Assembly: GCF_018145875.1 (NCBI RefSeq)
Contig: NZ_JAGSSV010000013.1
Coordinates: 1-64,000 of the forward strand
Source of the DNA: Marinomonas vulgaris
Lineage (GTDB): Bacteria > Pseudomonadota > Gammaproteobacteria > Pseudomonadales > Marinomonadaceae
Direction of reading: 5' to 3'
DNA: 64,000 nucleotides
Under the pieces are notes generated by a model that had not been told where the DNA came from, did not search any database, and saw nothing but the letters and a program-made list of their open reading frames with translations. The translations under genes and the position numbers were made by a program. This document shows, piece by piece, positions 37,376 to 46,398 of this stretch (the first letter of the stretch is position 1; every line of letters starts with the position of its first letter).

Positions 37376-40336
37376 TTGTTGACACCTCCGGAACTGAATC
37401 CTAATTACGCGATATTTTGTGAACACACCGACAGCCGCTCCTTGTCACTGGAGCAAATTCAGCAAGCTCGACAACGGCATGGCTTGGCGTTATTGCAGGC
37501 TGAACAAGTCGTCAAATTAGAACCTTTGTGGATACTGAGTGATTATTTACACCAACAATTCACCCGTTATCCTCACTGGTTGGATCAGGTACTGACGCTG
37601 ACGTCACTGCCGGAACGACCTTGCAAGGCCGCCTTGCTGGCTGGCGAAGAGTCGTTTCATCACGAAGATCGTTTTTTTACTAGCAAAAACACCCCTGAAG
37701 ATAGCCACACAGAAGCGCACAATAGCCTAGACGAAGCGGCGTTTTTGAAGCGCATACGCTTATATCGACAGTGGTGGATGGTGCGCCTAATTGCCTTGGA
37801 TATTCAGCAACGATTGTCCTTAACCGAGCTGACACACAGATTGAGCGGCTTGGCTGATGCTTGCGTCAATGCCAGTGTGCAATGGAGCGAGCAGCACTAC
37901 CGCAATCTATATGGTCAGGCGTTTGACAGCGAAGGGCAGCCACAATCTTTAATCGTTATTGGCATGGGGAAACTCGGCGGCAAGGAATTAAACCTATCGT
38001 CCGACATCGATTTGATTTTTGCCTTTCGCGAGCATGGCGATACCCAAGGGGGTAAAAAAAGCCTGTCGCACCAAGAATATTTCACCAAGCTCGGCCAAAA
38101 GCTGATTCAACATCTGGATCAAGTCACCGCCGACGGTTTTGCGTTTCGTGTTGACATGCGTTTGCGGCCGTTTGGTCAGTCTGGCGCCTTGGTGTTAAAC
38201 ATGGATTCGCTGGAAAACTACTATCAAGATCAAGGGCGAGATTGGGAGCGTTACGCCATGATAAAGGCCCGTGTTATGGCGGGCAGCGCCTTGGATATCC
38301 GCGAATTTGAAGCCCTGCGCAAACCCTTTGTGTACCGCAAATATTTAGACTTTGGCGCCATTGGTGCGCTGCGAGATCTAAAGCAAATGATCGCCAAAGA
38401 AGTGCGCCGTAAAGGCATTGAGCACAACATCAAGCTGGGCGAGGGCGGCATACGAGAAGTCGAATTCATTGTCCAAGCGTTGCAAATTCTACACGGCGGT
38501 CGAGACCAAGGTTTGCAAAACCAAGCCCTGCTTAAAGTCCTGCCTTACCTTGCTCAGCAAGATTATCTATCCGTCGACGAAGTAGACACGCTACGAGAAG
38601 CCTACCTGCTGCTGCGCCGCACAGAACATGCGCTGCAGGCGGTAAACGACGAACAAACCCAGCTGTTACCAGACGATAACACCGCACGCACTCGCATTGC
38701 TTTAATGGTCGGTTTTGCTTCTTGGGAAGCGTTAGACAAACGCTTATGGGAAGTGCGCAGCAGTGTGCACAACGCTTTTATTGCCTTAATCGACGATGGT
38801 AAGGAAAGCAGCGAAGAAGTGAAAAACCAAGAAACGTGGCGTTTATTGATCAAACATGCGGATGACAAAGACGCCATTTTAGACGCGATAGACGCCATTC
38901 CTTGGCAAGACCAAGACGCTATTATCGAGCGAATTTCTCAATTACTCGGCTCTCGAACCGTGGTGTTTATGCAACCCATAGGGCACGAGCGCTTAGCGAT
39001 ATTTTTGGCCGCCTTGATGGCCGAATTGGTCGACGAGGCGAAGCCAGATTTGGTGCTAGAACGGGTGTTTCCCATTCTAGAAGCCGTATTACGCCGTACC
39101 GCTTATTTGGTTTTACTGTGTGAAAATCAGACCGCGTTAACGCATTTGATTCGCCTATGCCGAGAAAGCATGTGGTTTACTGAGGCCATTTCCAGTACGC
39201 CGGCGTTGCTTGATGAATTGCTAGACGCCCACACGCTGTTTTTGCCACCAGACAAAACCATGTTGGCCGACGAATTGGCGCAGATTTTATTGCGACTGCC
39301 CGAAGAAGACGAAGAAGCCCACATGGACGCCATGCGCCGCTTTCGTCGTTCGATCATTTTGCGAATTGCCGCCTGTGACATCACTGGCATTCTTCCTGTG
39401 ATGAAAGTGAGCGATCACTTAACTTGGCTGGCCGAGGTGCTGTTGGAAAAAGTCTTGCAGCAATCTTGGTTCTATTTGACCAAGAAGCACGGCTTTCCTG
39501 TGAGCCATGGCGAGGCCGCGTTGACGCCTCAGTTAGCGATTATCGGCTATGGCAAATCCGGCGGCTGGGAGCTGGGGTACGATTCCGATTTGGATCTGGT
39601 GTTTATCCACGATGCTCAGGCAAACGGCTACACAGATGGCAATCGCAGCATCGATAATCTGACTTTTTACACGCGCTTAGGTCAGCGATTGATTCACATG
39701 ATCACCAGCTTTACCGCCGCAGGACGCTTGTACGAAGTGGACATGCGATTGCGACCATCTGGCAATTCAGGCTTATTGGTGTCGAGCCTGGACGCTTTCA
39801 AAGAATACCAGCAAAAAGAAGCCTGGGTCTGGGAGCATCAAGCGTTAACCCGTTCCCGTGGATTGGCCGGCGATGTACCTTTGTTGGCAAGGTTTGAAGC
39901 GTGTCGCAAAGACATCATTGCTTCGGTGCGCGATCGTCAGCAATTAAAAACCGATGTGATCAAGATGCGAGAAAAAATGCGTGCGCATTTGGACACCGGT
40001 GGCAAAGAAAAAGGCTTCGATTTGAAGCAGGGCGTGGGGGGCATCATCGACATCGAGTTTATGGTGCAGTATTTGGTGTTGGCCTGGTCGCACACATACC
40101 CAGAACTGATGCGCTTTTCTGACAACGTTCGACAGCTAGAAGCGGCGGCGTCTGTGGGCTTACTTAACCCAGAACAGGCAGAGAAAATGATCGATACTTA
40201 TACCTTATATCGCTCTTTTGTTCATCGATTGAGCTTGCAGCAACAAGGACGGCTGATTCAAGGGGAGAGCTTGCTCGATAATCAAACTTTAGTAAGTCAG
40301 TATTGGGAGCATTTCGTCAGTAACGAGGCGATTTAA
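37376..40336 (+). CDS. glnE: Glutamine synthetase adenylyltransferase/deadenylase GlnE
   Basis: Bifunctional enzyme that adenylates and deadenylates glutamine synthetase in response to PII and glutamine. 986 residues, close to the family's 945. Two nucleotidyltransferase domains are visible: the deadenylase one at 196-213 (GMGKLGGKELNLSSDIDL) and the adenylase one near 723-742 (GYGKSGGWELGYDSDLDL). The start is TTG, preceded by AAGGAAG. The PII gene that would control it lies at 55.9 kb. Confidence 0.95.
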   Translation: MLTPPELNPNYAIFCEHTDSRSLSLEQIQQARQRHGLALLQAEQVVKLEPLWILSDYLHQQFTRYPHWLDQVLTLTSLPERPCKAALLAGEESFHHEDRFFTSKNTPEDSHTEAHNSLDEAAFLKRIRLYRQWWMVRLIALDIQQRLSLTELTHRLSGLADACVNASVQWSEQHYRNLYGQAFDSEGQPQSLIVIGMGKLGGKELNLSSDIDLIFAFREHGDTQGGKKSLSHQEYFTKLGQKLIQHLDQVTADGFAFRVDMRLRPFGQSGALVLNMDSLENYYQDQGRDWERYAMIKARVMAGSALDIREFEALRKPFVYRKYLDFGAIGALRDLKQMIAKEVRRKGIEHNIKLGEGGIREVEFIVQALQILHGGRDQGLQNQALLKVLPYLAQQDYLSVDEVDTLREAYLLLRRTEHALQAVNDEQTQLLPDDNTARTRIALMVGFASWEALDKRLWEVRSSVHNAFIALIDDGKESSEEVKNQETWRLLIKHADDKDAILDAIDAIPWQDQDAIIERISQLLGSRTVVFMQPIGHERLAIFLAALMAELVDEAKPDLVLERVFPILEAVLRRTAYLVLLCENQTALTHLIRLCRESMWFTEAISSTPALLDELLDAHTLFLPPDKTMLADELAQILLRLPEEDEEAHMDAMRRFRRSIILRIAACDITGILPVMKVSDHLTWLAEVLLEKVLQQSWFYLTKKHGFPVSHGEAALTPQLAIIGYGKSGGWELGYDSDLDLVFIHDAQANGYTDGNRSIDNLTFYTRLGQRLIHMITSFTAAGRLYEVDMRLRPSGNSGLLVSSLDAFKEYQQKEAWVWEHQALTRSRGLAGDVPLLARFEACRKDIIASVRDRQQLKTDVIKMREKMRAHLDTGGKEKGFDLKQGVGGIIDIEFMVQYLVLAWSHTYPELMRFSDNVRQLEAAASVGLLNPEQAEKMIDTYTLYRSFVHRLSLQQQGRLIQGESLLDNQTLVSQYWEHFVSNEAI

Positions 40337-40437
40337 CGAATTTGGCCGCTAGATTGGTTACAAAAAGGTGTTCGTAAAGTGACCAGTGGCGCGCTATACT
40401 TTGCTAAATGAATGAGTAAACGGATGGGAGGAAAATT

Positions 40438-40647
40438 ATGCCGAGCATCAATGGAGCAGGTAGTTCTGCAATGGACTTCGCGAGCGAAGTATACAGCGCA
40501 AGTTTGGCGAAAAACGCTCAAGAGCAAGTCGGTCGACAAAATTTAGAACTTCTCGCTGAAGCGGCTAAAAACGTCACCCCTGCCGCGAGCAGTGGTTCGC
40601 ATACGACGACCGATAACTTGGGTCAGAATATCAACATCAACGTGTGA
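40438..40647 (+). CDS. Small uncharacterised protein, possibly YjfB-like
   Basis: A 69-residue frame with a strong ribosome site (GGGAGGA, seven bases before ATG) and a terminator behind it, so it is very likely real. It has no signal peptide or membrane helix. A Ser/Ala-rich N terminus is followed by a helical stretch (YSASLAKNAQEQVGRQNLEL) and a tail GQNININV. The ending and layout faintly recall the YjfB putative motility family, which ends in a GxNIDxxV-type tail; this is weak. A TATACT -10 element at 40395-40400 suggests its own promoter. Function unknown. Confidence 0.7.
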   Translation: MPSINGAGSSAMDFASEVYSASLAKNAQEQVGRQNLELLAEAAKNVTPAASSGSHTTTDNLGQNININV

Positions 40648-40704
40648 TGGCTAGTAACATACGCTTATGACCTTTTGTGGATAAGCGCCTAACGAAATAC
40701 GAAT

Positions 40705-40738
40705 AAAGCCTCTATTTGAAAAAATAGGGGCTTTTTTT
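40705..40738 (+). terminator. Terminator of the 69-residue gene
   Basis: Arms GCCTCTATTT and AAATAGGGGC (one G-U pair) around a short loop, followed by seven T. Confidence 0.88.
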
Positions 40739-40899
40739 ATCTATATAACTCTTTATTTTGCTTAACAGTTGGCATTTGGGGCTCGATCTCGCAGGGCTTG
40801 GATGATTCATCTAGTTTTTGATCGCTAAGCTGTGATATTTTGAGGCAATAATTTATTCAGTGCATCATTCTGATGCGTATTCACGACAAAGGATTTACT

Positions 40900-41859
40900 A
40901 TGAAATTCAATTCTATTTTTAAAAGTGCGATTGTGGCCAGTGCAATACTCAGTGGCGTGGCGCAAGCCGACCCTGTTTACGTGGCGACGACGGCGATCGT
41001 TGAGCACCCTGCGTTGGATGCGGTTCGTGATGGCATCAAAGAGACCTTAAATGAAAACGGTTACACGGGCGATAAGCTGAAATTTACCTACGAAAGTGCC
41101 CAAGGAAAACCAGACATTGCCTCACAAATCGCTCGCAAGATGGTCGGTGATCAGCCGGACATTATTGTGGCTATTGCCACGCCTTCCGCCCAAGCGGCGG
41201 TGACGGCAAGCGACTCAATTCCCGTTGTTTTTTCTGCCGTGACCGATCCGCTTGCGGCTCGCTTAATAACTAATTTAGAAAAACCAGGCGGTAATGTGAC
41301 GGGTTTGTCTGACATGGCGAACATCGAAGAGCATTTGTCACTGATTAAAGACTTTATACCGAACTTAAAAACCGTGGGTATCCCTTATAATCCTGCCGAG
41401 GCGAATTCTGTTTCTATGCTAGCGCAGGTGAAAAAAGTAGCGGCTGAAATGGGCATTAAAATCATTGAGTCCCCAGCACCGAGAACCTCCGATGTGATGA
41501 TTGCCGCTAAGCAATTGGTCGGTAAAGTGGATGCGATTTACACGCCAATCGATAACACCATTATCAGTGCGGTAGAGTCTGTTGTGAAAGTTGGTATCGA
41601 CGCACAAATCCCTGTTTTTGCGGGTGATACAGACACGGTTGCCCGTGGTGCTGTTGCTGCAATCGGTTACGATTACTTTGATCTTGGACGCCAAACGGGT
41701 GAGATCGTTGTGCGTATTCTAAATGGTGAAAAAGCCGGTGACATTGCGGTGAAAATGGCCAAAGGAACCAACTTGTTTGTGAATCCTAAAATGGCCAAAC
41801 GCATGGGTATCGAGGTGCCTGATGCCGTACTCGCGCGAGCGACTAAAATAATCGAATAA
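40900..41859 (+). CDS. ABC importer substrate-binding protein, TrpX/YtmK-like (COG2984)
   Basis: A 319-residue periplasmic binding protein of the ABC_sub_bind (DUF534) family. The start is the ATG preceded by AAAGGA; a frame start 27 bases earlier is less likely. Signal peptide cleaves after AQA near residue 23. IVAIATPSAQAAV, VVFSAVTDP, GGNVTGLSD and AIGYDYFDLGRQTGE are characteristic. Related systems in streptococci import tryptophan (TrpXYZ); the substrate here cannot be inferred, as no tryptophan gene is adjacent. First gene of a three-gene operon. Confidence 0.88.
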   Translation: MKFNSIFKSAIVASAILSGVAQADPVYVATTAIVEHPALDAVRDGIKETLNENGYTGDKLKFTYESAQGKPDIASQIARKMVGDQPDIIVAIATPSAQAAVTASDSIPVVFSAVTDPLAARLITNLEKPGGNVTGLSDMANIEEHLSLIKDFIPNLKTVGIPYNPAEANSVSMLAQVKKVAAEMGIKIIESPAPRTSDVMIAAKQLVGKVDAIYTPIDNTIISAVESVVKVGIDAQIPVFAGDTDTVARGAVAAIGYDYFDLGRQTGEIVVRILNGEKAGDIAVKMAKGTNLFVNPKMAKRMGIEVPDAVLARATKIIE

Positions 41860-41872
41860 TAGGGTACTTACT

Positions 41873-42775
41873 TTGTCACTTTATGCTTTTTTAGGAACAT
41901 TAGAGATAGGCTTCATCTATGGCTTGGTGGCCATGGGGGTCTATCTTACCTTCCGAATTCTAGATTTCCCTGATTTAACCGTAGACGGTAGCTTTACTTT
42001 AGGCGCAGCAATGACGGCGACCTTGATTGTGTTTGGTTACAATCCGTATCTAGCAACCTTGCTAGGGACATTCGCTGCAGCTTTCTCGGGTATTGTCACT
42101 GCATGGCTGAATTTGCGCTTTAATATCTTGCATCTGTTGGCCAGTATTTTGACCATGACGGCACTCTACACCATTAACCTTCGGGTGATGGGCAAACCCA
42201 ATATCGCTCTGATTATGGAACCGACCATGCTGACGCCTTTTGAGGCGCTTGGTATTCCGGCCATGTACATGAAGGTGATCTTTGTGGCTGTTTGTGCCGT
42301 CATTGGTGGCTTGCTGGTGGCTTGGTTCTTAAATACACAATACGGTCTTGCAATGCGCGCAGTAGGCTCGAATAAGCGCATGGCACAAGCGAACGGCATT
42401 GTGGTGAACCAGAAAGTGTATGTTGGTTTGGCCTTGTCGAATGGTTTGGTTGGCTTGGGGGGCGCCTTGTTTGCTCAGACGAACGGTTTTGCCGACTCCA
42501 CCATGGGCATAGGGACGATTGTCGTTGGTCTGGCTGCGGTGATCATTGGAGAATCCTTGTTCGCAACCCGTTCGATTCTTGTCATTGTGATGAGTTGTAT
42601 CGTAGGGTCTATTCTTTATCGAGTGGCGGTTTCTATGGCGTTAAACGCTGATTTCTTAGGTTTCCAAGCGTCTGATCTTAACTTGCTCACGGCTGTGCTT
42701 GTGGCGTTGGCGTTGGTATTCCCTAAGTTACGCCGTGAATGGAAAGCCAAGAAAGCGAAGGGAGAAAGAGCATGA
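41873..42775 (+). CDS. ABC importer permease, TrpY-like (COG4120)
   Basis: A 300-residue BPD_transp_2-type permease with about eight membrane helices. It begins at a TTG thirteen bases after the binding-protein stop, with an AGGGT site. DLTVDGSFTLGAAMTA and LRFNILHLLASILTMTALYT are typical. The stop overlaps the ATPase start by four bases. Confidence 0.88.
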   Translation: MSLYAFLGTLEIGFIYGLVAMGVYLTFRILDFPDLTVDGSFTLGAAMTATLIVFGYNPYLATLLGTFAAAFSGIVTAWLNLRFNILHLLASILTMTALYTINLRVMGKPNIALIMEPTMLTPFEALGIPAMYMKVIFVAVCAVIGGLLVAWFLNTQYGLAMRAVGSNKRMAQANGIVVNQKVYVGLALSNGLVGLGGALFAQTNGFADSTMGIGTIVVGLAAVIIGESLFATRSILVIVMSCIVGSILYRVAVSMALNADFLGFQASDLNLLTAVLVALALVFPKLRREWKAKKAKGERA

Positions 42776-43575
42776 TCCGTTGCGACAATCTACACGTCAC
42801 CTTTAATCACGGTTTACCGACGGAAAAACTCGCTTTGCGTGGCGTGGATTTAACCATCCCAAGTGGCGAGTTTGTCACCGTGATTGGCTCTAATGGTGCG
42901 GGTAAATCGACTTTACTCAATACCATTGCCGGTGACATCGACTCGACGCGTGGCAAGATTTGGTTTGCTGATCGAGATGTCACCAATCTTCCTGCAACAG
43001 CACGCACAAAAGACATTGCTCGCGTGTTTCAAGACCCGCTGGCAGGGACTTGTGGCAATCTCACAGTAGAAGAAAACATGGCGCTCGCGTATGGGCGTGG
43101 CAAAAGAGGCAGCCTTTCTTTTGCTTTGAATGATACTCTACGAAAAATCTTCAAAGAGCAGTTAAGTCGTCTTAACTTGGGTCTTGAAGATCGCCTTAGT
43201 GCTGAAATGGGCTTGTTATCGGGTGGGCAAAGACAATCTGTCAGCTTGCTGATGTCGGCGTTACAGCCGAGCAGCATTTTGTTGTTGGATGAGCACACCG
43301 CGGCGCTTGACCCAAAAACGGCGGCATTGATTATGGATATTTCATCGCAGATCATTGAAGAAAAGCAACTTACTGTGATGATGGTAACGCACTCTATGCG
43401 ACAAGCTCTTGATCATGGCTCTCGAACCATCATGCTTCACGAAGGGAAAATCATTTTTGATTTATCCGGCGATCAGCGTGCTGGGTACGAAGTGAAAGAC
43501 CTGCTGCAACTCTTTGCTCAAGCTCGCAACGATGGCGAAGAGCTAGACGACGATAAGTTGTTATTAGGAGAGTAG
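42772..43575 (+). CDS. ABC importer ATPase, TrpZ-like (COG1101)
   Basis: A 267-residue ATP-binding subunit; start ATG overlaps the permease stop (ATGA) and is preceded by GGGAGAAAG. Walker A GSNGAGKST at 39-47, signature LLSGGQRQSVSLLMS, and Walker B ILLLDEHTAALDP; the DEHTAALDP variant is usual for COG1101. The switch histidine is in MVTHSMRQAL. Completes the importer. Confidence 0.9.
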   Translation: MIRCDNLHVTFNHGLPTEKLALRGVDLTIPSGEFVTVIGSNGAGKSTLLNTIAGDIDSTRGKIWFADRDVTNLPATARTKDIARVFQDPLAGTCGNLTVEENMALAYGRGKRGSLSFALNDTLRKIFKEQLSRLNLGLEDRLSAEMGLLSGGQRQSVSLLMSALQPSSILLLDEHTAALDPKTAALIMDISSQIIEEKQLTVMMVTHSMRQALDHGSRTIMLHEGKIIFDLSGDQRAGYEVKDLLQLFAQARNDGEELDDDKLLLGE

Positions 43576-43610
43576 GGCTTATGCTAAGCCTTGCTAGAAA
43601 ATAGATAAAT

Positions 43611-43657
43611 AAAAGCCCTGCAAACCATGATATTTAAAATGGTGGCGGGGCTTTTTT
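43611..43657. terminator. Bidirectional terminator
   Basis: AAAAGCCC (43611-43618) pairs with GGGCTTTT within GGGGCTTTTTT (43647-43657), enclosing an additional internal hairpin (ACCAT/ATGGT). U runs on both strands suit the convergent ABC operon and sbmA. Confidence 0.75.
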
Positions 43658-43666
43658 ATGGAAGTG

Positions 43667-44935
43667 CTATACGGCAGCTTGATCTTCTTCTGGTAAGGGC
43701 TGATTGTCGATCACCGATTCAAACGCCTTCAAACGTTTATAAATGGAAAGCAGCTCGACCAAGGTAGTCCAAGAGTTAATCAAATATTGGAAAGAGTTTT
43801 CCACCTGATTAAATGCGTTCATCACTCGCTGCATGACGCCTAACGTAAAAGCACCAGCAATAATAGAAGGGGCTAAAACAATTAACGGCACAAACTGACC
43901 GACATTCAAATAGCCATAACGCACCACATTGAAGTAGAGATAATTGGCGTACAAACGGAAGTAATTTTTACGAACATTGCTGAATAACTCTTCTAACGTC
44001 ATGGGGCTAGCGCGGTCGGCGTGATCTTCACCATAGACCAGTTCTTTACGATAGGCCGCTTCCACTCGCTGGTTTTTGAATTCTAGCCCGGGCAACTTAA
44101 TGCCAGCCAATGCCAATAATAAGGTACCAAAAATAGACCACATGATAGCGGTGAAAACGAGTGCTTGAGGGACTTCACCAATTAAGGGCAGCTCTTTAAC
44201 GTAACCGGACAGGCCCCATAAAATAGGCAAGAAGGCGATTAGGGTCATAATAGAACGCAAGAAACTCACCCCTAGGCCTTCCACAATTGAGGCAAAGCGC
44301 ATGGTGTCTTCTTGAATACGCTGAGACGCCCCTTCGATGTGACGAACTTGATCCCATTTTGAGGTGTAATAGCTGGTCATGGCGGTGCGCCAGCGGAACA
44401 CATAGTGACTGATAAAAAAGTTACTGAGCACAGAGACGGTGATCGCTACCATGATGATCACTGCCACGGTGGACAATTGCGCGTAGTAATCCGCCAGCGG
44501 GATGCTGTTAGGCTCGGCAAGAGCTTTTTGAATAAGATCGTAAAAGGTGCCATACCACTCATTAAGCATCACACTCACTTGCACTTGAAACCAAGTGATA
44601 AAAACAATAAGAGCGGAGCCTAGTACCGACCACTTTGCCCATTTTTGACCACCATAGACGATCCAGCTGCCAACAAATAATAGGTAACACAAGGCCATGT
44701 ATTGATAGAGCCAAACGTCTAACGCTGTGCTTTGTGCGCTTTGAAATGCAGCCTGCGCTGCCGCGTCGGCGCTTTCCGTTAATGCTTCTGGAAAGGTAAC
44801 ACCGAACCAAGAACCGAGGCTTAACGTCGCCCCCAAGTCTTGAACAAGAAAGTACCAGCTCAATACACAAGCGATGGCCCATAAGGCAAAACTGAGAAAG
44901 AATAATTTGGGTTTTGGGAAGAAAGATTGAAACAC
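43667..44935 (-). CDS. sbmA: SbmA/BacA-family peptide transporter
   Basis: Inner-membrane proton-driven importer for proline-rich antimicrobial peptides, microcins and related compounds; BacA relatives matter for very-long-chain fatty acid modification in rhizobia. 422 residues (E. coli SbmA 406). The match to SbmA is strong: FFPKPKLFFLSFALWA at the start, NFFISHYVFRWRTAM, HIEGASQRIQEDTMRFASI, and KLPGLEFKNQRVEAAYRKEL. It has about seven membrane segments and no ATPase domain. Stands alone between two terminators. Confidence 0.93.
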   Translation of the reverse strand: MFQSFFPKPKLFFLSFALWAIACVLSWYFLVQDLGATLSLGSWFGVTFPEALTESADAAAQAAFQSAQSTALDVWLYQYMALCYLLFVGSWIVYGGQKWAKWSVLGSALIVFITWFQVQVSVMLNEWYGTFYDLIQKALAEPNSIPLADYYAQLSTVAVIIMVAITVSVLSNFFISHYVFRWRTAMTSYYTSKWDQVRHIEGASQRIQEDTMRFASIVEGLGVSFLRSIMTLIAFLPILWGLSGYVKELPLIGEVPQALVFTAIMWSIFGTLLLALAGIKLPGLEFKNQRVEAAYRKELVYGEDHADRASPMTLEELFSNVRKNYFRLYANYLYFNVVRYGYLNVGQFVPLIVLAPSIIAGAFTLGVMQRVMNAFNQVENSFQYLINSWTTLVELLSIYKRLKAFESVIDNQPLPEEDQAAV

Positions 44936-45060
44936 AGTGTCGTTTCTCTTTATCGATGGGTTAAAGGAGGCGATGAACGGTAAAATAATGCGATACAGCA
45001 GCTTAAACCAGTCACCTGATAATCACAATCAATGCCCGTTTAAGGAATCTGAAAAAAAGA

Positions 45061-45090
45061 CATAAAAAAATCGAGCCGTGGCTCGATTTT
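45061..45090 (-). terminator. Terminator of the aminotransferase gene
   Basis: Perfect eleven-base arms AAAATCGAGCC and GGCTCGATTTT with a two-base loop and a T run on the minus strand. Confidence 0.9.
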
Positions 45091-45109
45091 ATAAACACTT
45101 TTTGTCGAT

Positions 45110-46345
45110 TTACGCGACAGGGTTGTTCGCGACCACGGCGGCAACGGCTTTTTCAAGACGAGCCAAGCCATCCGCGATGTCTTGATCAGTAATGATCAAG
45201 GACGGCGCCAAGCGCAACACGTTAGGGCCTGCGACCAACGCAAACACGCCTTCTTCAGCACCCGCTTTAACAATCTCGCCTGCTTTGCCAGCAAGGTGAT
45301 CGACCACTTCAGCCCCCATAAGAAGACCCATACCACGAATTTCTTTAAACACATGGTACTTGTCATTAATGGCGGTTAAACCGGCAACAAATAGGTCATG
45401 GCGATGTTTTACGCCGCCCAATACTTCCGGTGTGTCGACGATGTCGAGTACCGCTTCGGCAATGGCGCAAGCCATCGGATTACCACCATAGGTGCTACCG
45501 TGTGTGCCAACCGCCAAGCTTTTTGCCGCTTCTTCCGTTGCCAGCATGGCGCCAACAGGGAAGCCATTACCTAATGCTTTGGCGGTAGTCAGTATATCCG
45601 GCTTGATACAGAGCTGTTCGTGAGCAAATAAAGTACCAGTACGGCCTACGCCAGACTGGACTTCGTCGCATACTAAGAGCGCATTGTATTGATCACACAA
45701 GGCACGCACTTGTTTGGCAAACTCAAGATCGCCAGGAATGATACCGCCTTCCCCTTGAATCGGCTCCATCACCACTGCACAAGTTTTGTCACTGATGATG
45801 GCTTTTAGCTGCTCAATGTCGTTGTAATCACAATGTTTAATGCCGCCTGGTGTGGGCTCAAAGCCTTCCTTGTATTTCGCTTGTCCGCCTACCGATACAG
45901 TAAACAAAGTACGACCGTGGAAGGATTTGTTAAAGGCAATGATTTCGTGTTTTTCAGGACCAAAATGATCAAACGCATAACGGCGAGCAAGCTTAAAAGC
46001 CGCTTCGTTGGCTTCGGCGCCACTGTTAGCAAAAAAGACTCGATCAGCAAAGGTTTTTTCCGTCAATTTTTTCGCAAGTCGCAGCGCAGGCTCATTGGTC
46101 ATCACATTAGATAGATGCCACAGTTGACCTGCTTGTTCGCGCATTACATTGACCAGCGTTGGGTGACAATGACCCAAGGCTGTGACAGCGATGCCGCCAG
46201 CAAAATCGACGTACTCTTTGCCCTCTTTGTCCCATATGCGAGAGCCTTCGCCACGCACTGGAATAATGGCGGAAGGCGCGTAGTTAGGAACCATGACTTC
46301 ATCGAAGGTTGCTCTCGTTACTTGTGTTGTCACTTTTTTATCCAT
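45110..46345 (-). CDS. argD: Acetylornithine/succinylornithine aminotransferase
   Basis: PLP-dependent class III aminotransferase, 411 residues. Shows [33 protein letters not shown] and the PLP lysine in [17 protein letters not shown]. ArgD (biosynthetic) and AstC/AruC (catabolic, AST pathway) cannot be separated by motif alone. Being downstream of gdhB, with an ArgR-like regulator and a basic amino-acid importer beside it, the catabolic role (astC/aruC) is favoured here; one enzyme often does both. The 53-base gap to gdhB contains a hairpin, but the two may be cotranscribed. Confidence 0.9.
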   Translation of the reverse strand: MDKKVTTQVTRATFDEVMVPNYAPSAIIPVRGEGSRIWDKEGKEYVDFAGGIAVTALGHCHPTLVNVMREQAGQLWHLSNVMTNEPALRLAKKLTEKTFADRVFFANSGAEANEAAFKLARRYAFDHFGPEKHEIIAFNKSFHGRTLFTVSVGGQAKYKEGFEPTPGGIKHCDYNDIEQLKAIISDKTCAVVMEPIQGEGGIIPGDLEFAKQVRALCDQYNALLVCDEVQSGVGRTGTLFAHEQLCIKPDILTTAKALGNGFPVGAMLATEEAAKSLAVGTHGSTYGGNPMACAIAEAVLDIVDTPEVLGGVKHRHDLFVAGLTAINDKYHVFKEIRGMGLLMGAEVVDHLAGKAGEIVKAGAEEGVFALVAGPNVLRLAPSLIITDQDIADGLARLEKAVAAVVANNPVA

Positions 46346-46368
46346 CTTGAAAAAAGGCCTCTTAAATT

Positions 46369-46392
46369 AGGTGGCCGCTGTCACGACCACCT
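46369..46392 (-). promoter_or_regulatory. Hairpin between gdhB and the aminotransferase gene
   Basis: Six-base arms AGGTGG and CCACCT with extra inner pairs, just after the gdhB stop. It lacks a U run, so it may attenuate or stabilise rather than terminate. Confidence 0.4.
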
Positions 46393-46398
46393 TGTGGT

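Noticed and set aside
40739..40899. Riboswitch or T-box before the TrpX-like importer
   Set aside because: The leader is short, lacks a conserved aptamer or terminator/antiterminator pair; only a small GCATCA/TGATGC dyad (40862-40876) is present.
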